Below, piece by piece: positions 23,690-33,739 of a stretch of 64,000 nucleotides of DNA; position 1 is the stretch's first letter; each line of letters opens with the position of its first letter. The position numbers were made by a program, and so were the translations under genes. The stretch spans positions 19,674,353-19,738,352 of the forward strand of contig JAQFVV010012394.1 of the NCBI GenBank assembly GCA_028023455.1, in the 5' to 3' direction. The DNA comes from Epiperipatus broadwayi (Eukaryota > Onychophora > Udeonychophora > Euonychophora > Peripatidae). The notes below the pieces were generated by a model. It had not been told where the DNA came from. It saw only the letters and a list, made by a program, of their open reading frames with translations, and did not search any database.

Positions 23690-24055
23690 TTATGTTATTA
23701 TTTAAAGGGACTTCAATACTGAAAAGTATTATACTCCACTTTAACTTAATGGTAGGCAGAGGGACTCATCAAAGATCCTAGTCTGGTAGTCCACTTCAGA
23801 ATTAAGATCTATGGTTGTAGACATTGGAAAATATAATGCATGTGATTCTTATAATAGTCATTTTGATTGAAACAACATCTTTACTTAGACAATACCATCC
23901 TATGAATCTCCTATATTTAATATTGTTGCCAATGTATTTATTGAAGTATAATATATCCAGTTCACTTTACATATGCTATATTTCAAGAAAGCATTTCAAT
24001 AAATACACAAATATTATTTAGTAATAATACAAAACTTGTATTGTTCAAGTTAATA
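23690..24055. other. AT-rich spacer
   Basis: No recognisable element or coding sequence. Confidence 0.4.
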
Positions 24056-24270
24056 TGAAAAGGTAAGTATAACTATCCAAGTAAAACTTAAAAGCACTAA
24101 GCTTGAATTCAGCAGATATCTGCCAGATTCGTAGTGCTAAATCAAACTGAGTTATTAAAAACATGTATATATATAGCAGAAAAAAAATCAATATGTAAAT
24201 ACAGGCCAGTATGTAAATTAGATGTTCCATTTTTTTAAAAAAAAAATGGGACACAGGAATCTTTTCTATT

Positions 24271-24730
24271 AAAACAGGCAAAACTTTCCATACAGCAGTG
24301 TCACTCAGTGCAAGCCAGAGTAATCAATGACTACTCATCCAATATCCCCAGACTAGTTTTTAGCTTGGTGGCTTTCATCAATAAAGAGTTTGAGATCTGA
24401 GAGCACTTCACCTAGATCCTAATCATCCAATATCCCCAGACTATTTACTATCTTATGGCTTTCATCAGTAAGGAGCCTTGGATCTGAGAGTGCTGCACAG
24501 ATCTAGGTGCAGAGCTGTCAGATCCAAGGCTTCTCACTGATGAAAGCCACGAGCTGGAAACAAGTCTGGGGATATGGGATGAGTAGGGGATAGGGATTTT
24601 ATGCACCAGTTTTCAGGCATCACTGATTACTCTGGCTTGCATTGAGTAGCACTACTGTATGGAGAGTTTTGCCTGTTGTAATGACAGAAGCAAGCATAAG
24701 AAATGATGATCATGTGATGTTTAGTGGTTT
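24271..24730. mobile_element. Family 1 hammerhead element, inverted arrangement
   Basis: Perfect 13-bp target duplication AATCTTTTCTATT (24258-24270 and 24731-24743). It begins AAAACAGGCAAAACTTTCC and ends GATCATGTGATGTTTAGTGG. Three ribozyme regions are present: two inverted and mutated (about 24346-24390 with TTGATGA and AAAAAC; about 24437-24476 with GTAAA in place of GAAA) and one plus-strand copy with intact core at 24531-24572. No protein is encoded. Confidence 0.78.
24531..24572 (+). ncRNA. Hammerhead ribozyme motif, family 1, covarying helix II
   Basis: Helix I is TTCTCA (24531-24536) with TGGGGA (24567-24572), one pair changed to U-G relative to other copies. The core CTGATGA is at 24537-24543. 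Helix II is AGC (24545-24547) with GCT (24553-24555), a compensatory change from GGC/GCC. GAAAC (24557-24561), AA and GTC (24564-24566) complete it. Confidence 0.78.
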
Positions 24731-25085
24731 AATCTTTTCTATTAATAGAATGACTACAAAACGATCATTTTTGATTACGAGAAGGCTATGGGACATATCT
24801 TTTCCACTTTTAATGTTAGAACAGTATTTGCAGTGAGGGATAATAGAAAAAGAAAATATAAAGAGGCTTGGGATATTGCTAGGAATCCTCATTCTATTAA
24901 TAGAAAAGATTCCTGTATACCATTATCAAAAAATGGAACATCTAATTTACATTCTGGACTGTGTTTACATATTGGTCTTCATCACTATACTGGTCTTCAT
25001 CACTATACTGAGGCAGTTTGATTTAGCACTACAATCCTGGCAAGATCCTGCCAAAGGCTAGTTCAGTGCTGATAAGTTTTATGTT

Positions 25086-25355
25086 GATCATTATTTTTAC
25101 CTTTTTACATTAACTTAAACACTACAAGTTTTGTAGTATTACACATTTTATTTTAAAAATGTATAATTATTGATGTTTAAATATTATTTAAATTTTTTTT
25201 TACTTAATCTACTGTAATTAGTTTCTCAATGTTATGAACATTAAAAACTAATTAACAAATATTATTTGTAAATTTTTATTAAGTTAATTATAATGTTTAT
25301 TTAATTGTAAACATAATCTTTATTTTTATTAAAACTTAAATATAATTCTCATCAT
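25086..25355. other. AT-rich spacer
   Basis: No recognisable feature. Confidence 0.4.
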
Positions 25356-25359
25356 TTTT

Positions 25360-25960
25360 AACCATTAAAAGTGCCCCAAAAGAAGTTCTTCAAATTCAAT
25401 CCAGTTTCCCTGATCCATAGCTTCTCTTCTATGCACCAGCAAACTTTCTTGTCTCACCACTCTATCTCACATACTCTCTTTATAAGTCTTCTAGAATTTC
25501 TTGGGATACAGTTTAAGACATCAAATGTTAATATATTATCATTTATTTTAACAATATGTTTTACTCAGCTCCACTTTACCTTCTTACTTCTTTCAGCAAT
25601 GTTAGTAACTTTTGTTAGTTCTCTCATCCACACATTTTATCTACAATTCTTTTTTATTATTTCTAACATACATTATTTTATACTTCAATACTTGATCTTA
25701 AGTTTCTGTACTGCTATTCTGTTAAGCATCCAAAGCTCAGAACCATATGTAAAATTAATAAAATACATTTATTAAAAAACTTTCTTTTCAAACACAGACC
25801 TACTTTCTTTAATTACTAAATTACTTTTTACCCAAATGTTTCCTTTAAGTTTAATTCTACAGTTAACATTATTTATTACATTTCCACTAATATTATTAAT
25901 CTGACCTAGGAAGGACTTCATACTATACATATTTTTAACATTAAAAAACAGACAAACTTA
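25360..25960 (-). pseudogene. RTE-clade LINE, ORF2 C-terminal fragment
   Basis: Minus-strand translation gives, with stops and shifts, SGNVINNVNCRIKLKGNIWV, FEKKVFNKCIL (about 25790-25760; family KKKVFNQCVLP), YGSELW (about 25740), MLEIIKK, then WMRELTKVTNIAERSKKVKW (about 25640-25580; family RtkVtDi..r...lKW.wAGHi) and NSRRLIKRVCEIEW. This is the region after the RTE reverse transcriptase. The 134-codon plus-strand frame at 25371-25775 is only its antisense shadow. Confidence 0.8.
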
Positions 25961-25984
25961 TAGCCACCGCATTATGGTAGTTCT

Positions 25985-26800
25985 CTGTGTTGCAGCATCT
26001 TTTTGTTGTAATACCCTCTGTTAAACTCCCACTCCATCTGATTTTCTACAATCTTCTATTTCATTCCCCAGAGCATACCCATACCAATAAATATTCAAGA
26101 CAATGGTAAATACTCTTGCTGACAAGGCTACATCCTGATTTACACAAATCCACCCCCTGATCTTCTACCTTCCATGTTTGGCATCAAAAATTTACAATTT
26201 CTATGGTACTTCTGAAGATAGGCACTTGAGCCCAAATTTTTTGATTTTCTGCTGCGAATCAACTTTCACATTTTACTCACCTCATGCTTTCCTAGATATC
26301 ATTTGTTATGTAAAAATATTGATACCTTCTGTGGACTGTGTCATGGGGCTGTAGAAAAATAGCAGCATATCTTTTATTCAAATATAATCCTAAAAAATAC
26401 CCATGAGATCCTGGTCAACATCGACAGACAATCAAATACCTCAGTGTAGCACATTATTTAATTCTACCAGAAGCCAGAAAACTCCACCATAAGAGTCAAT
26501 ACATTTGTACTCTATGCATTATGGTTCACTCAATTTCACATTCATCTTTGCCTACATTCATGAACAGGCTAAAACAGATAAGAAAATGAGACAGAGAAGT
26601 TGTGCATCCTGACATCTATGCAATCACCTGGTTTCTCTTAAAGCAAACTGCCAACCTATGTAAAACAACCAAGTTTAAAATCAAGAAACCAACTGCAGAG
26701 GGCCTCATCACAATAAGTAACAGGGATAGTTTGCCCAAACAATGGGAAAGAGATACCCAAGACAAGGCAACAGCTGAACGAAAATAAAAATTATCTTGAA
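25985..26800 (+). pseudogene. Tx1-like LINE ORF2 C-terminal fragment
   Basis: Plus-strand frames contain FDFLLRINFHILLTSCF (about 26239-26289), then DTFCGLCHGAVEN (about 26320-26358) and HPDIYAITWFLLKQTANLCK (about 26604-26665). The same order occurs at the end of the long element at 30600-36430: FDFLLRLNFHALLTSYF, PFCSLCHKAEE and HPDIFAAI. The CxxC segment belongs to the cysteine-rich C-terminal domain of many LINE ORF2 proteins. The frame is broken, so this is a second dead copy of that family. Confidence 0.65.
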
Positions 26801-28470
26801 AGAATATGAACTCAATTTTCCTTCTTCTCCTTTTCCCCCCAATGGTGAACATCATAGGGGAAAAAATTTTCATACCTATTATCTTGCACACACCTTTTTA
26901 AAAAGTACATTAGTGGACTTTAATAGATTATATTTAATTATCATTGAACACTTTATTTAGACATGGGCCTGATTAGATTTAAAATTTTCATAATGAGAAT
27001 TAATGGCCCAACACAATTTATATGTTTATTGCCATGGGAAATATGTAAAATGTACCTGGATTTTCAATTAGGTAAAATAAATTTGCCCTTGTAACCCAGG
27101 TAATCATTTATATATGTATCAGTTTATGAACAAATAAAGTTTGTTTTTGAAACATAAAATATATATTTTTATTTATGAAACAAATTATTAATTAAAGAAT
27201 TTTTAAAGTACAGAATATTATTTTCATTCCACAGATTATTTTCATTCCACAGATTATTTAAATTAAGATTGAATCATTGAAATAATAATATTTAGAAGCA
27301 AATCTATCCCATTACATTGTTACTATGCTACCAAATGGTCTCTATTAATTACTCGTGCTTTCAAAAGATGGCAGCACTAAAGCACAATTATAATAGGGAA
27401 CTGAAATTTCAGAATATAAATAAGGGAAGATCGCTATGCACTAGGTGCTGAACTGTGGAAGCACATAACGCTATTCGTGGTGAAATGGGGTGAACTTTTT
27501 TTTTTTAATAAGGGAAATTAAAAGTAAAATAAAAATATTTAGAAAATTACAATATATGAATGAAAATAGTATTATATGGAAGAACCAATAAAACAGGCTG
27601 GTGATATACAAAGATAAGAGACCATCCAATTTATTTTCATGTATTTATTTGTAATACATATACATAATTATGAGAATTGGAGGGAGGGGGAAGGGATGAA
27701 GATATATAAATTGGTTAGAGAAAAAATAGAGGTATTTTTTAAAAAAATTCATATTCATTTTCTTATAATAAATATGATTTTTAAAAAAATAGTTTGGAGT
27801 TATATAGGAGTAAAAATTATATAAAATATAAAACGATGCGTGATATAGACGGGACAAATTGTTATTTGATGCAAAGACAAACTCTTTTATTAGCAAAAAA
27901 AAGAAGGCAAAAATAGAATAAGAATTTGGATTATATAGTTTATGTAGAGATGGAAGAGTGAATATTGAGCACTTATTCTAGAAGTCTGGGTGTTAGAAAA
28001 GAATTAGTACAAATTGGACAGAAAGCAGGATAAACTTAATAGTAAAGAGAGTTAAAGTAGCAGTGATTTTATTGTTTAGGTCTTTATAACAAAATTGCAG
28101 GGTGCAAGGATAGAAGAGCTAATGAAACGCTGTTCTTAAAATGAAACAGAAGTAAAAGAAGGAGTGAATCAGAACAGGAAATTAAATAACACAAAGTAAA
28201 AAGGTGTATTTGTTAAAATATATAAAGGTTTAGAAGGAACGAATGTACAAAAATTCTATACATATAATCTATGCACAGAACATTTTAATTTTACACCACA
28301 TCATATGACAATTGCTTCCAGAAAACATATACAAGCTTTGGTCATGCTGTTTTTATTTATTTATTAAAAAATTTAGTCATTATAATTCTACAGTTTTTTT
28401 TTTTTTTTTGCTGTAATCCATATTATGACATTGTTGTTAGAAATGTGAATGCAAACGACATAGCTTACTT
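26801..28470. other. AT-rich spacer, nothing firm
   Basis: A 22-bp tandem duplication (ATTATTTTCATTCCACAG twice) lies near 27219-27255, and a T run near 28393-28410. The minus frame 27645-27896 has no recognisable motif. Confidence 0.4.
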
Positions 28471-28484
28471 TATTTGTAGTTATA

Positions 28485-28748
28485 AACAGGCAAAACTCAC
28501 TATATGTATTGCCACACACAGCAAGCTATAATAATCAATGCAAGGCTACTCACTGATGAAGGCCACAAGCCAGAAACTAGTCTGGGGATATTGGATGAGT
28601 AGGCACTAGGTTTTGAATTTTATGCACAAGCCTTCTGGCATCCATTGATTACTCTAGCTTGCTGTGTGTGGCAATACGTGTAGTGAGTTTTGCCTGTTTT
28701 AACAACAATTATACACAAGCATAAGAACTGTTTGTCATGTGATGTTTA
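28485..28748 (+). mobile_element. Family 1 hammerhead element with 12-bp target duplication
   Basis: It is flanked by TTTGTAGTTATA (28473-28484) and TTTGCAGTTATA (28749-28760). The left end AAACAGGCAAAACTCACTA is mirrored by TAGTGAGTTTTGCCTGTTTT near 28677-28700; beyond it lies the usual 3' end with GTCATGTGATGTTTA. One ribozyme motif lies at 28547-28588. No coding capacity. Confidence 0.8.
28547..28588 (+). ncRNA. Hammerhead ribozyme motif, family 1
   Basis: TACTCA pairs with TGGGGA in helix I with one A-G mismatch. CTGATGA, GGC/GCC around CACAA, GAAAC, TA and GTC are all intact. Confidence 0.72.
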
Positions 28749-28859
28749 TTTGCAGTTATAGTTTATAATTTTGGTATATGCAGCTTCTGCTTCAGCATGC
28801 TCTGTTTATGTATTCAATGCATTGCATAAGGTTATGTGTTGCAATGTTATATATCATAT

Positions 28860-29050
28860 ATTCAATTTATCCAAATCACTTTGAACACTTTTTAGCAAAA
28901 ATCTTTTATTGTACATATATACACATACACTTATGTTTCGACTATTCTGCAGTCTTCTTCAGAGCCAGTTTAGCAGAACTTTTATTGTACATATATACAC
29001 ATACACTTATATTTTGACTGTCCTGCAATCATCTTCAGATTATATTTGTA
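28860..29050 (-). repeat. PLE-like 3'-end repeat, two tandem pieces
   Basis: A block of about 83 bp with TTTTATTGTACATATATACA, CACATACACTTAT and GCAGTCTTCTTCAG occurs twice (from about 28902 and about 28977). On the minus strand it reads CTGAAGA, GACTGCAGAATAGTC, GAAAC; the same block is inserted at about 43310-43405. This resembles the terminal region of the local PLEs and a decayed hammerhead core. Confidence 0.6.
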
Positions 29051-29164
29051 TTGAAAGAATTCAAAGTAATGAATATTTTGTAATTAATTAGTAAAATTTA
29101 ATTTATTGATGATGAATAAAAATATTACTATCAGCAGCTACTTAAAAAAATAAGGGAACACAAA

Positions 29165-29420
29165 ATATAATAATAATGATGATGATAATTTATTTGCATC
29201 TCCATACAGTTTGAAATATACAAACCATGTAAAGCAGATAATCTATAATAAATATATACATATATACAGCCAAGTTAAAGTGACAGTCAGTTTTAATAAT
29301 AATATAACAGACATGCAATTACCATTTGCCATAATATAGTTTTCATTATGTTTATAAATTTATCTTTATCTATAAATAACATGTCTATTTCTAATTTATT
29401 ATCAATAGTATTAGCTGAAA
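29165..29420 (-). repeat. Possible LINE 3' end with ATT/ATC tail
   Basis: An (ATA/ATG)n run at 29166-29188 is followed by AATTTATTTGCATCTCCATAC, like the junction of the (ATN)n run and LINE end at about 51960-51990. No protein motif is visible, so this is tentative. Confidence 0.3.
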
Positions 29421-29459
29421 CACAGGCTTATATATACCTGTATCAATATATGTAATATA

Positions 29460-29700
29460 TAGGGTATATGAGCACAGACTTTCACATGACCCACCACTCA
29501 ATCTCATATCACCAATACACTTGAGCACATATATGTCAAAAAGATAAATAATCACCAATATATGTATTTCATGCTAAACCAGCAATCATCAGTTGTTCCA
29601 CATTATCATCTCTACACATATATGCAATAAGTGCTCAGATATATATTAAGATAGCCAATCTTTATACTTTAATGGACAGGCTTCAATCCACTCCATCCTT
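29460..29700 (-). repeat. Family 2 SINE-like repeat with tRNA-like end
   Basis: On the minus strand the sequence runs from GCCTGTCCATTAAAG (about 29690-29665) through the hammerhead motif to the tRNA-like end GTGGGTCATGTGAAAGTCTG (about 29495-29476). It is homologous to 7375-7700 and 46800-47030. The B box has decayed to GTGCTCATATACC. Confidence 0.6.
29554..29597 (-). ncRNA. Hammerhead motif, family 2, helix I weakened
   Basis: CTGATGA, helix II TGCTG/TAGCA and GAAA are intact on the minus strand. Helix I (AACAA with TTGGT) has one mismatch. The helix III segment reads TACATAT, no longer a perfect palindrome. Confidence 0.6.
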
Positions 29701-30450
29701 CAACTCTTCAACTGTCCATCCGATTGAAAATCTGATGATGGAACACTCAAAGACCAACCTGAGGCCAAGATTCTTGTCACACCCATGTTGACCTAAAGTC
29801 AATCTGATCCTTCATGTACAGGACATGATCCATTTAATACATATACAAGGGTTGGGCAGCATAATTGGCTTATTCTTTACAAAGTAGAGTGTTCTAAGTA
29901 CAAAGTTTTAGCAGTTGATATTTTTATTTCCCATGATACATTGTGTGTGTTTTTTTTAATTCTTTAAATTTAATTTTAGTTATACACTTTGAGAAGCATA
30001 AGTTCTCGTGGATAATATTAAATTTTTTGATTGTCTCTGTATTGCATTTATATATTTAATAAAATTATTAAATATTTTTTGTAGCATGTTTATCATTGTT
30101 ATATTGTTTCTATTCTATACTTCTGATCCAAAACGTATCACAGGTAGTAGTACTAGAGCTTTGTTTCTATGGAGAAGTTTTTACCATTTCTCAATATTCT
30201 TCCTATAGATTTATAACGTTTTTTAACTGAACAGGAAGTAACTGAAGCTTCCGGTGAGATATATCATGCTTGCAACCCAATCACAACCATCCATCAGCCC
30301 AGAAGCCAGACCAACTTCTCAGACTATAGATACATTAGAAACATATACTTTTTCACACAATTCATCTAGCACATGTTTATAATTCAATTTCATATACACA
30401 TTATTTCTAAAGAAACTCCAAACTTAATTTTTGATTTATTTATTTATTTT
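29701..30450. other. AT-rich spacer
   Basis: No recognised element. About 29700-29830 is less AT-rich (GATCC and CAACC words) but shows no open frame. Confidence 0.35.
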
Positions 30451-30454
30451 ATAT

Positions 30455-30585
30455 TAATTACGATTCTATCTCATATTACTGAAACATATGACCAAAGACA
30501 TGTGAGAATAATAATCTTTTATCCTTTTCACATGTCTTTGGTCATATATTTCAGTAATACATGGTAGAATTGTAATTAATATTAA
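30455..30585. mobile_element. Short palindromic MITE
   Basis: TATTACTGAAACATATGACC and AAAGACATGTGAGA at the left are mirrored by TTTTCACATGTCTTTGGTCA and TATATTTCAGTAATAC at the right, and the outer ends TTAATTACGATTCTA / TAGAATTGTAATTAA also mirror. The centre is near 30515. Confidence 0.7.
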
Positions 30586-31176
30586 AAAAAAAAACAGTTA
30601 AATTGCGACTTCCGGGTCATGTGACAAGATGGATGGTGCCAATAACTCCTCCAAACTGATAAAAACTACGGACCAAACCAAAACATATGCCAACACTGCA
30701 AAAACAATTTACAATAAAGGAATTATAATCAAGTTCCAAATTCAGAAAACAATAAAGGTTTTTATCACTGCAGAAGAATAAACACTAATGATATTTTGGA
30801 ACTAGATATACAAGCACAAGAAAAACATCCACTCCCTGTGCATTGGAATATCAAGATTTAAAATTAAGAAATGAGAGATTCAGTAATTCAAAATCAACAG
30901 AGGCTGCATGTGTAATTTAAAAGACTCCCCCCCCCATATTCAATAATATTATCAGCCATAGATGCAAAATTTCTCAGGGATTTGCTCTACGATGTAATAA
31001 CATTACATGGAATCTGGATCACAGTGCTAAGTATTACTGATTATCCCAACCCATGCTATTTAATCCTCAAATTTTATCAAGAAAACCAAAAGACCCATTT
31101 TCAAACCTTACTAAAACTAAGCAACTATGTACTTAGTTGATTCAGATCAATATAATGATCATCAGTATGCCTAAAA

Positions 31177-31620
31177 ATGCACACCTTGGATATGAGATCA
31201 AAAACTAAGAAAATGATAGAGCCATTTGGCAAAGTCATAGCTTTCAACCCAATCTATCTGAAAGATGCATCAGTGCTAGTCTACAGCAACAGCTTTGATT
31301 TCAAACTGAGACTGCATCCAGAAATGAATCCGAACAATATTCCTACTTGGATCACAGATCAGGAAGTGATGTTAAGTCTTTTCATAAAAAGACTCAAAAC
31401 ACAATGCTACTCATGTGGACACACCATGGTCACTGTGCAACACAATGTAACAGCAACAAGAGTCCAGAATCACAACAGACCTATGATCTGCTTAACCACA
31501 CACAGATTGACGATATCAATCACACACACACACACTGTTAACATAAATCCAGATATAAATAATGGAATTCAAGCAACTTCTCCATCTGAAAAATCACTAT
31601 CACAGCCCCTCATGGATTAA
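31177..31620 (+). pseudogene. Tx1-like LINE ORF1 remnant with split zinc knuckle
   Basis: The frame of 147 codons starts MHTLDMRSKTKKMIEPFGKV. A CX2CX4HX4C zinc knuckle is encoded at 31405-31448, but the first half (CYSCGH) is in this frame and the second (HGHCATQC) is in the next, so one frameshift divides it. ORF1 proteins of this LINE group bind their RNA, often through such knuckles. The codons before 31177 contain stops, so the N-terminus cannot be placed. Confidence 0.6.
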
Positions 31621-32120
31621 ATTGCAAACAAACATAACCACATGGCCAAAACAAATACTATGCAGGACATACATTTAAATGCCACTCTAACATCTCCAAA
31701 CAACACACATGAGTTCCAAAATATACAACACCTGACTAATGAATCTAACTGACCTATCACAAAGCATCACCAGTGAGACTCAAAATTCCATCAAAACAAA
31801 CAAAACACACACATAATTAAAAATAGTATATCAGCATATATCATGAGGACATTCCATACTCTGCCTCCCACAAGTCAAACTAATCACAATAGAAACAAAA
31901 AGAAGTCCAGGTGACCCAAATAGAATAAAAACATAAAAATATCAAAAACAGAAGAGTACAACAGCTCATCATCAGTAACCAGCCTCCAAACAGAAAACTT
32001 GTTGTCAATGGACATCACTCCTTTCCAGGTAACCAGTGAACCTCCACTTACATACAGTTCTCATGATATAAACCAGTCATCGACATATCTTTAAGTGAAA
32101 ACTCCCCACTCACAACATTA

Positions 32121-32760
32121 ATGAAAGTCAAAATAATAACTTTTAATGTGTGGAGTTTAAACCCAGCTAACAAAATACACTACCTTAGACATTGGACTAA
32201 ATTACACACTGTCATATATCAGAGCTTTTGGAGACATATACAGTGGATTACAGACCCTACAGTGCACCAAACTGAGGGCTTTATTGCTTGCTCTAGAGAT
32301 ACATCAACACTTTTAGGGGCATTGGTTGACTTACAACTTCAAGTTTGCCATTTACATAATTCAAGATTATATATATATATATATATATATATATTAATGT
32401 AAACCTGAATAGCAACCTTTCATCACTGTACCCTCAACATAATATTTACCTACATTCTACCTAAAAACATCACCATATCCAATATCATATTCATCATTAA
32501 CTCACTACTAGCATCAATCCTATCCAGCCATTCTTATGAGAGGTTTCAACATGAAGTACAAAGACTACATCTCCAAATGGCTTCATTAAATAGTGATACC
32601 ATTCATCAATGCTGAAGGTTTTCTACTACCAAATACAGTAACATTCCATAACAATCATCACACATCATTAATTGACCTTTGCTTTTATTCACCAATGCTG
32701 CATCATTACATCGGCTTGAATCTCAATTCATTTTCATTCTCAGACCACTTTGCATAAACT
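32121..32760 (+). pseudogene. Tx1-like LINE ORF2 endonuclease domain
   Basis: It starts KVKIITFNVWSLNPANK (the N of the endonuclease fold, family ITFNvnGL). Then an ILMRGFNMKYKDY segment (about 32525-32565; family GDFN, with the Asp lost), TFHNNHHTSLIDLCFYSP (about 32642-32695) and SDHFA (about 32740-32752, catalytic Asp and His present). This is the APE-like endonuclease that nicks the target for LINE integration. Stops and an (AT)n tract (32370-32395) break it. Confidence 0.75.
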
Positions 32761-33049
32761 GCAATACTCAACCCAGCTGAAATTCAGTCAACTAAATTAA
32801 CTCTTAGTAGAACAATGGGAATTCTACTTCCTCGACCCACTTCAGAATTCCTTTTTTCTGAAACAAATATCCACATATTTGAAGGACTATGGCTAAGTCC
32901 TGTGCAGAGATACAAGGTATATACTATATCACTACAAAAAACACTCCCATCTTGGATGATGAACTATATAAGTGGATAGCAATGACAAAACCTACTCACA
33001 ACACATACCAGCATATATATATATAACTATAACTGTTAAATGTCTGTAT

Positions 33050-33730
33050 TTTAAATCATATAATAATAATTCAAACAAATATTCAAAATTAAATAATATA
33101 TTCTTTACCAGAAGTACTTTCAATTGTTTCACTGACAATCTTTATCAACTGTTAAACAAATGTACAGAAAATAAAAACTTGCTTTACCCATCATTCAATC
33201 CATTTAAATTTCCCACAATTCTGTTGTTTTTATATTAGCTGATTGTCAGTAAAACAATTGAAAGTATTTCTGGTAAAGAATATATTATTTAATTTTGAAT
33301 ACTGTGTTAATAGTTTTAACAAGGCTGTAAACCTTAGCAATGAGCGTCTGAAAAAATCGTCACTAGGGACCTCTGTAGGTCTTTAAAACACATGCTTACG
33401 CTATGAAGAAAAGAGAGAATCCCTTCTTTACTTCGACCTACTTTTTTTTTTTATATATATATAAATAGGTGAAGCAGAAGTGTTTTGATCTAAGAGTGTG
33501 AAGCTATTAAATACTTCACTAATTAAGTCCACAATTCTTATAATACATTAATACTCGCGAAATCTTACGATTTACTACGAGTTAATGAAAAGATCTTATA
33601 GTAAGAAATATATTACGATAATTTAAAGTTGTAATTATAAATTTTATTAAACGCTCACTATTATTTCAGTAATAGTTTTAACAAGGCTGTAAACCTAAAT
33701 TTGTTTGAATTATTAATATATATATATAAA
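33050..33730. repeat. Foldback repeat split by a mobile tandem-repeat unit
   Basis: The left arm (about 33055-33145: AATATATTCTTTACCAGAAG, TTTCAATTGTTT, CTGACAATC) mirrors the right arm starting at 33237 (GATTGTCAG, AAACAATTGAAA, CTGGTAAAGAATATAT). The mirror stops at about 33301 and resumes at about 33704 with TTTGTTTGAATTATTA. The 400 bp between is one unit plus a short extra piece of the repeat also found at 37311-37960. The stretch from about 33308 recurs from 33670 over about 27 bp as terminal direct repeats. Confidence 0.65.
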
Positions 33731-33739
33731 TTCACCCAG

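Larger units (their letters stand above)
24060..25085. repeat. Foldback repeat interrupted by a family 1 ribozyme element
   Basis: The left arm (about 24080-24270, with AGCACTAAGC, TTTAGC-type words, TTAGATGTTCCATTTTT and ACACAGGAATCTTTTC) is mirrored by the right arm (about 24900-25075: AAAAGATTCCTGT, AAAAATGGAACATCTAATTT, TTTAGCACTACAATC). The right arm has a tandem duplication GGTCTTCATCACTATACT near 24975-25010. A family 1 element occupies 24271-24730. Confidence 0.65.

Noticed and set aside
25371-25775. 134-codon hydrophobic frame as a membrane protein
   Set aside because: It is the antisense of an RTE LINE fragment whose minus-strand translation matches family motifs.
29740-29770. CTGATGA word near 29742
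   Set aside because: No GAAA partner or helix II at the right distance; chance occurrence.
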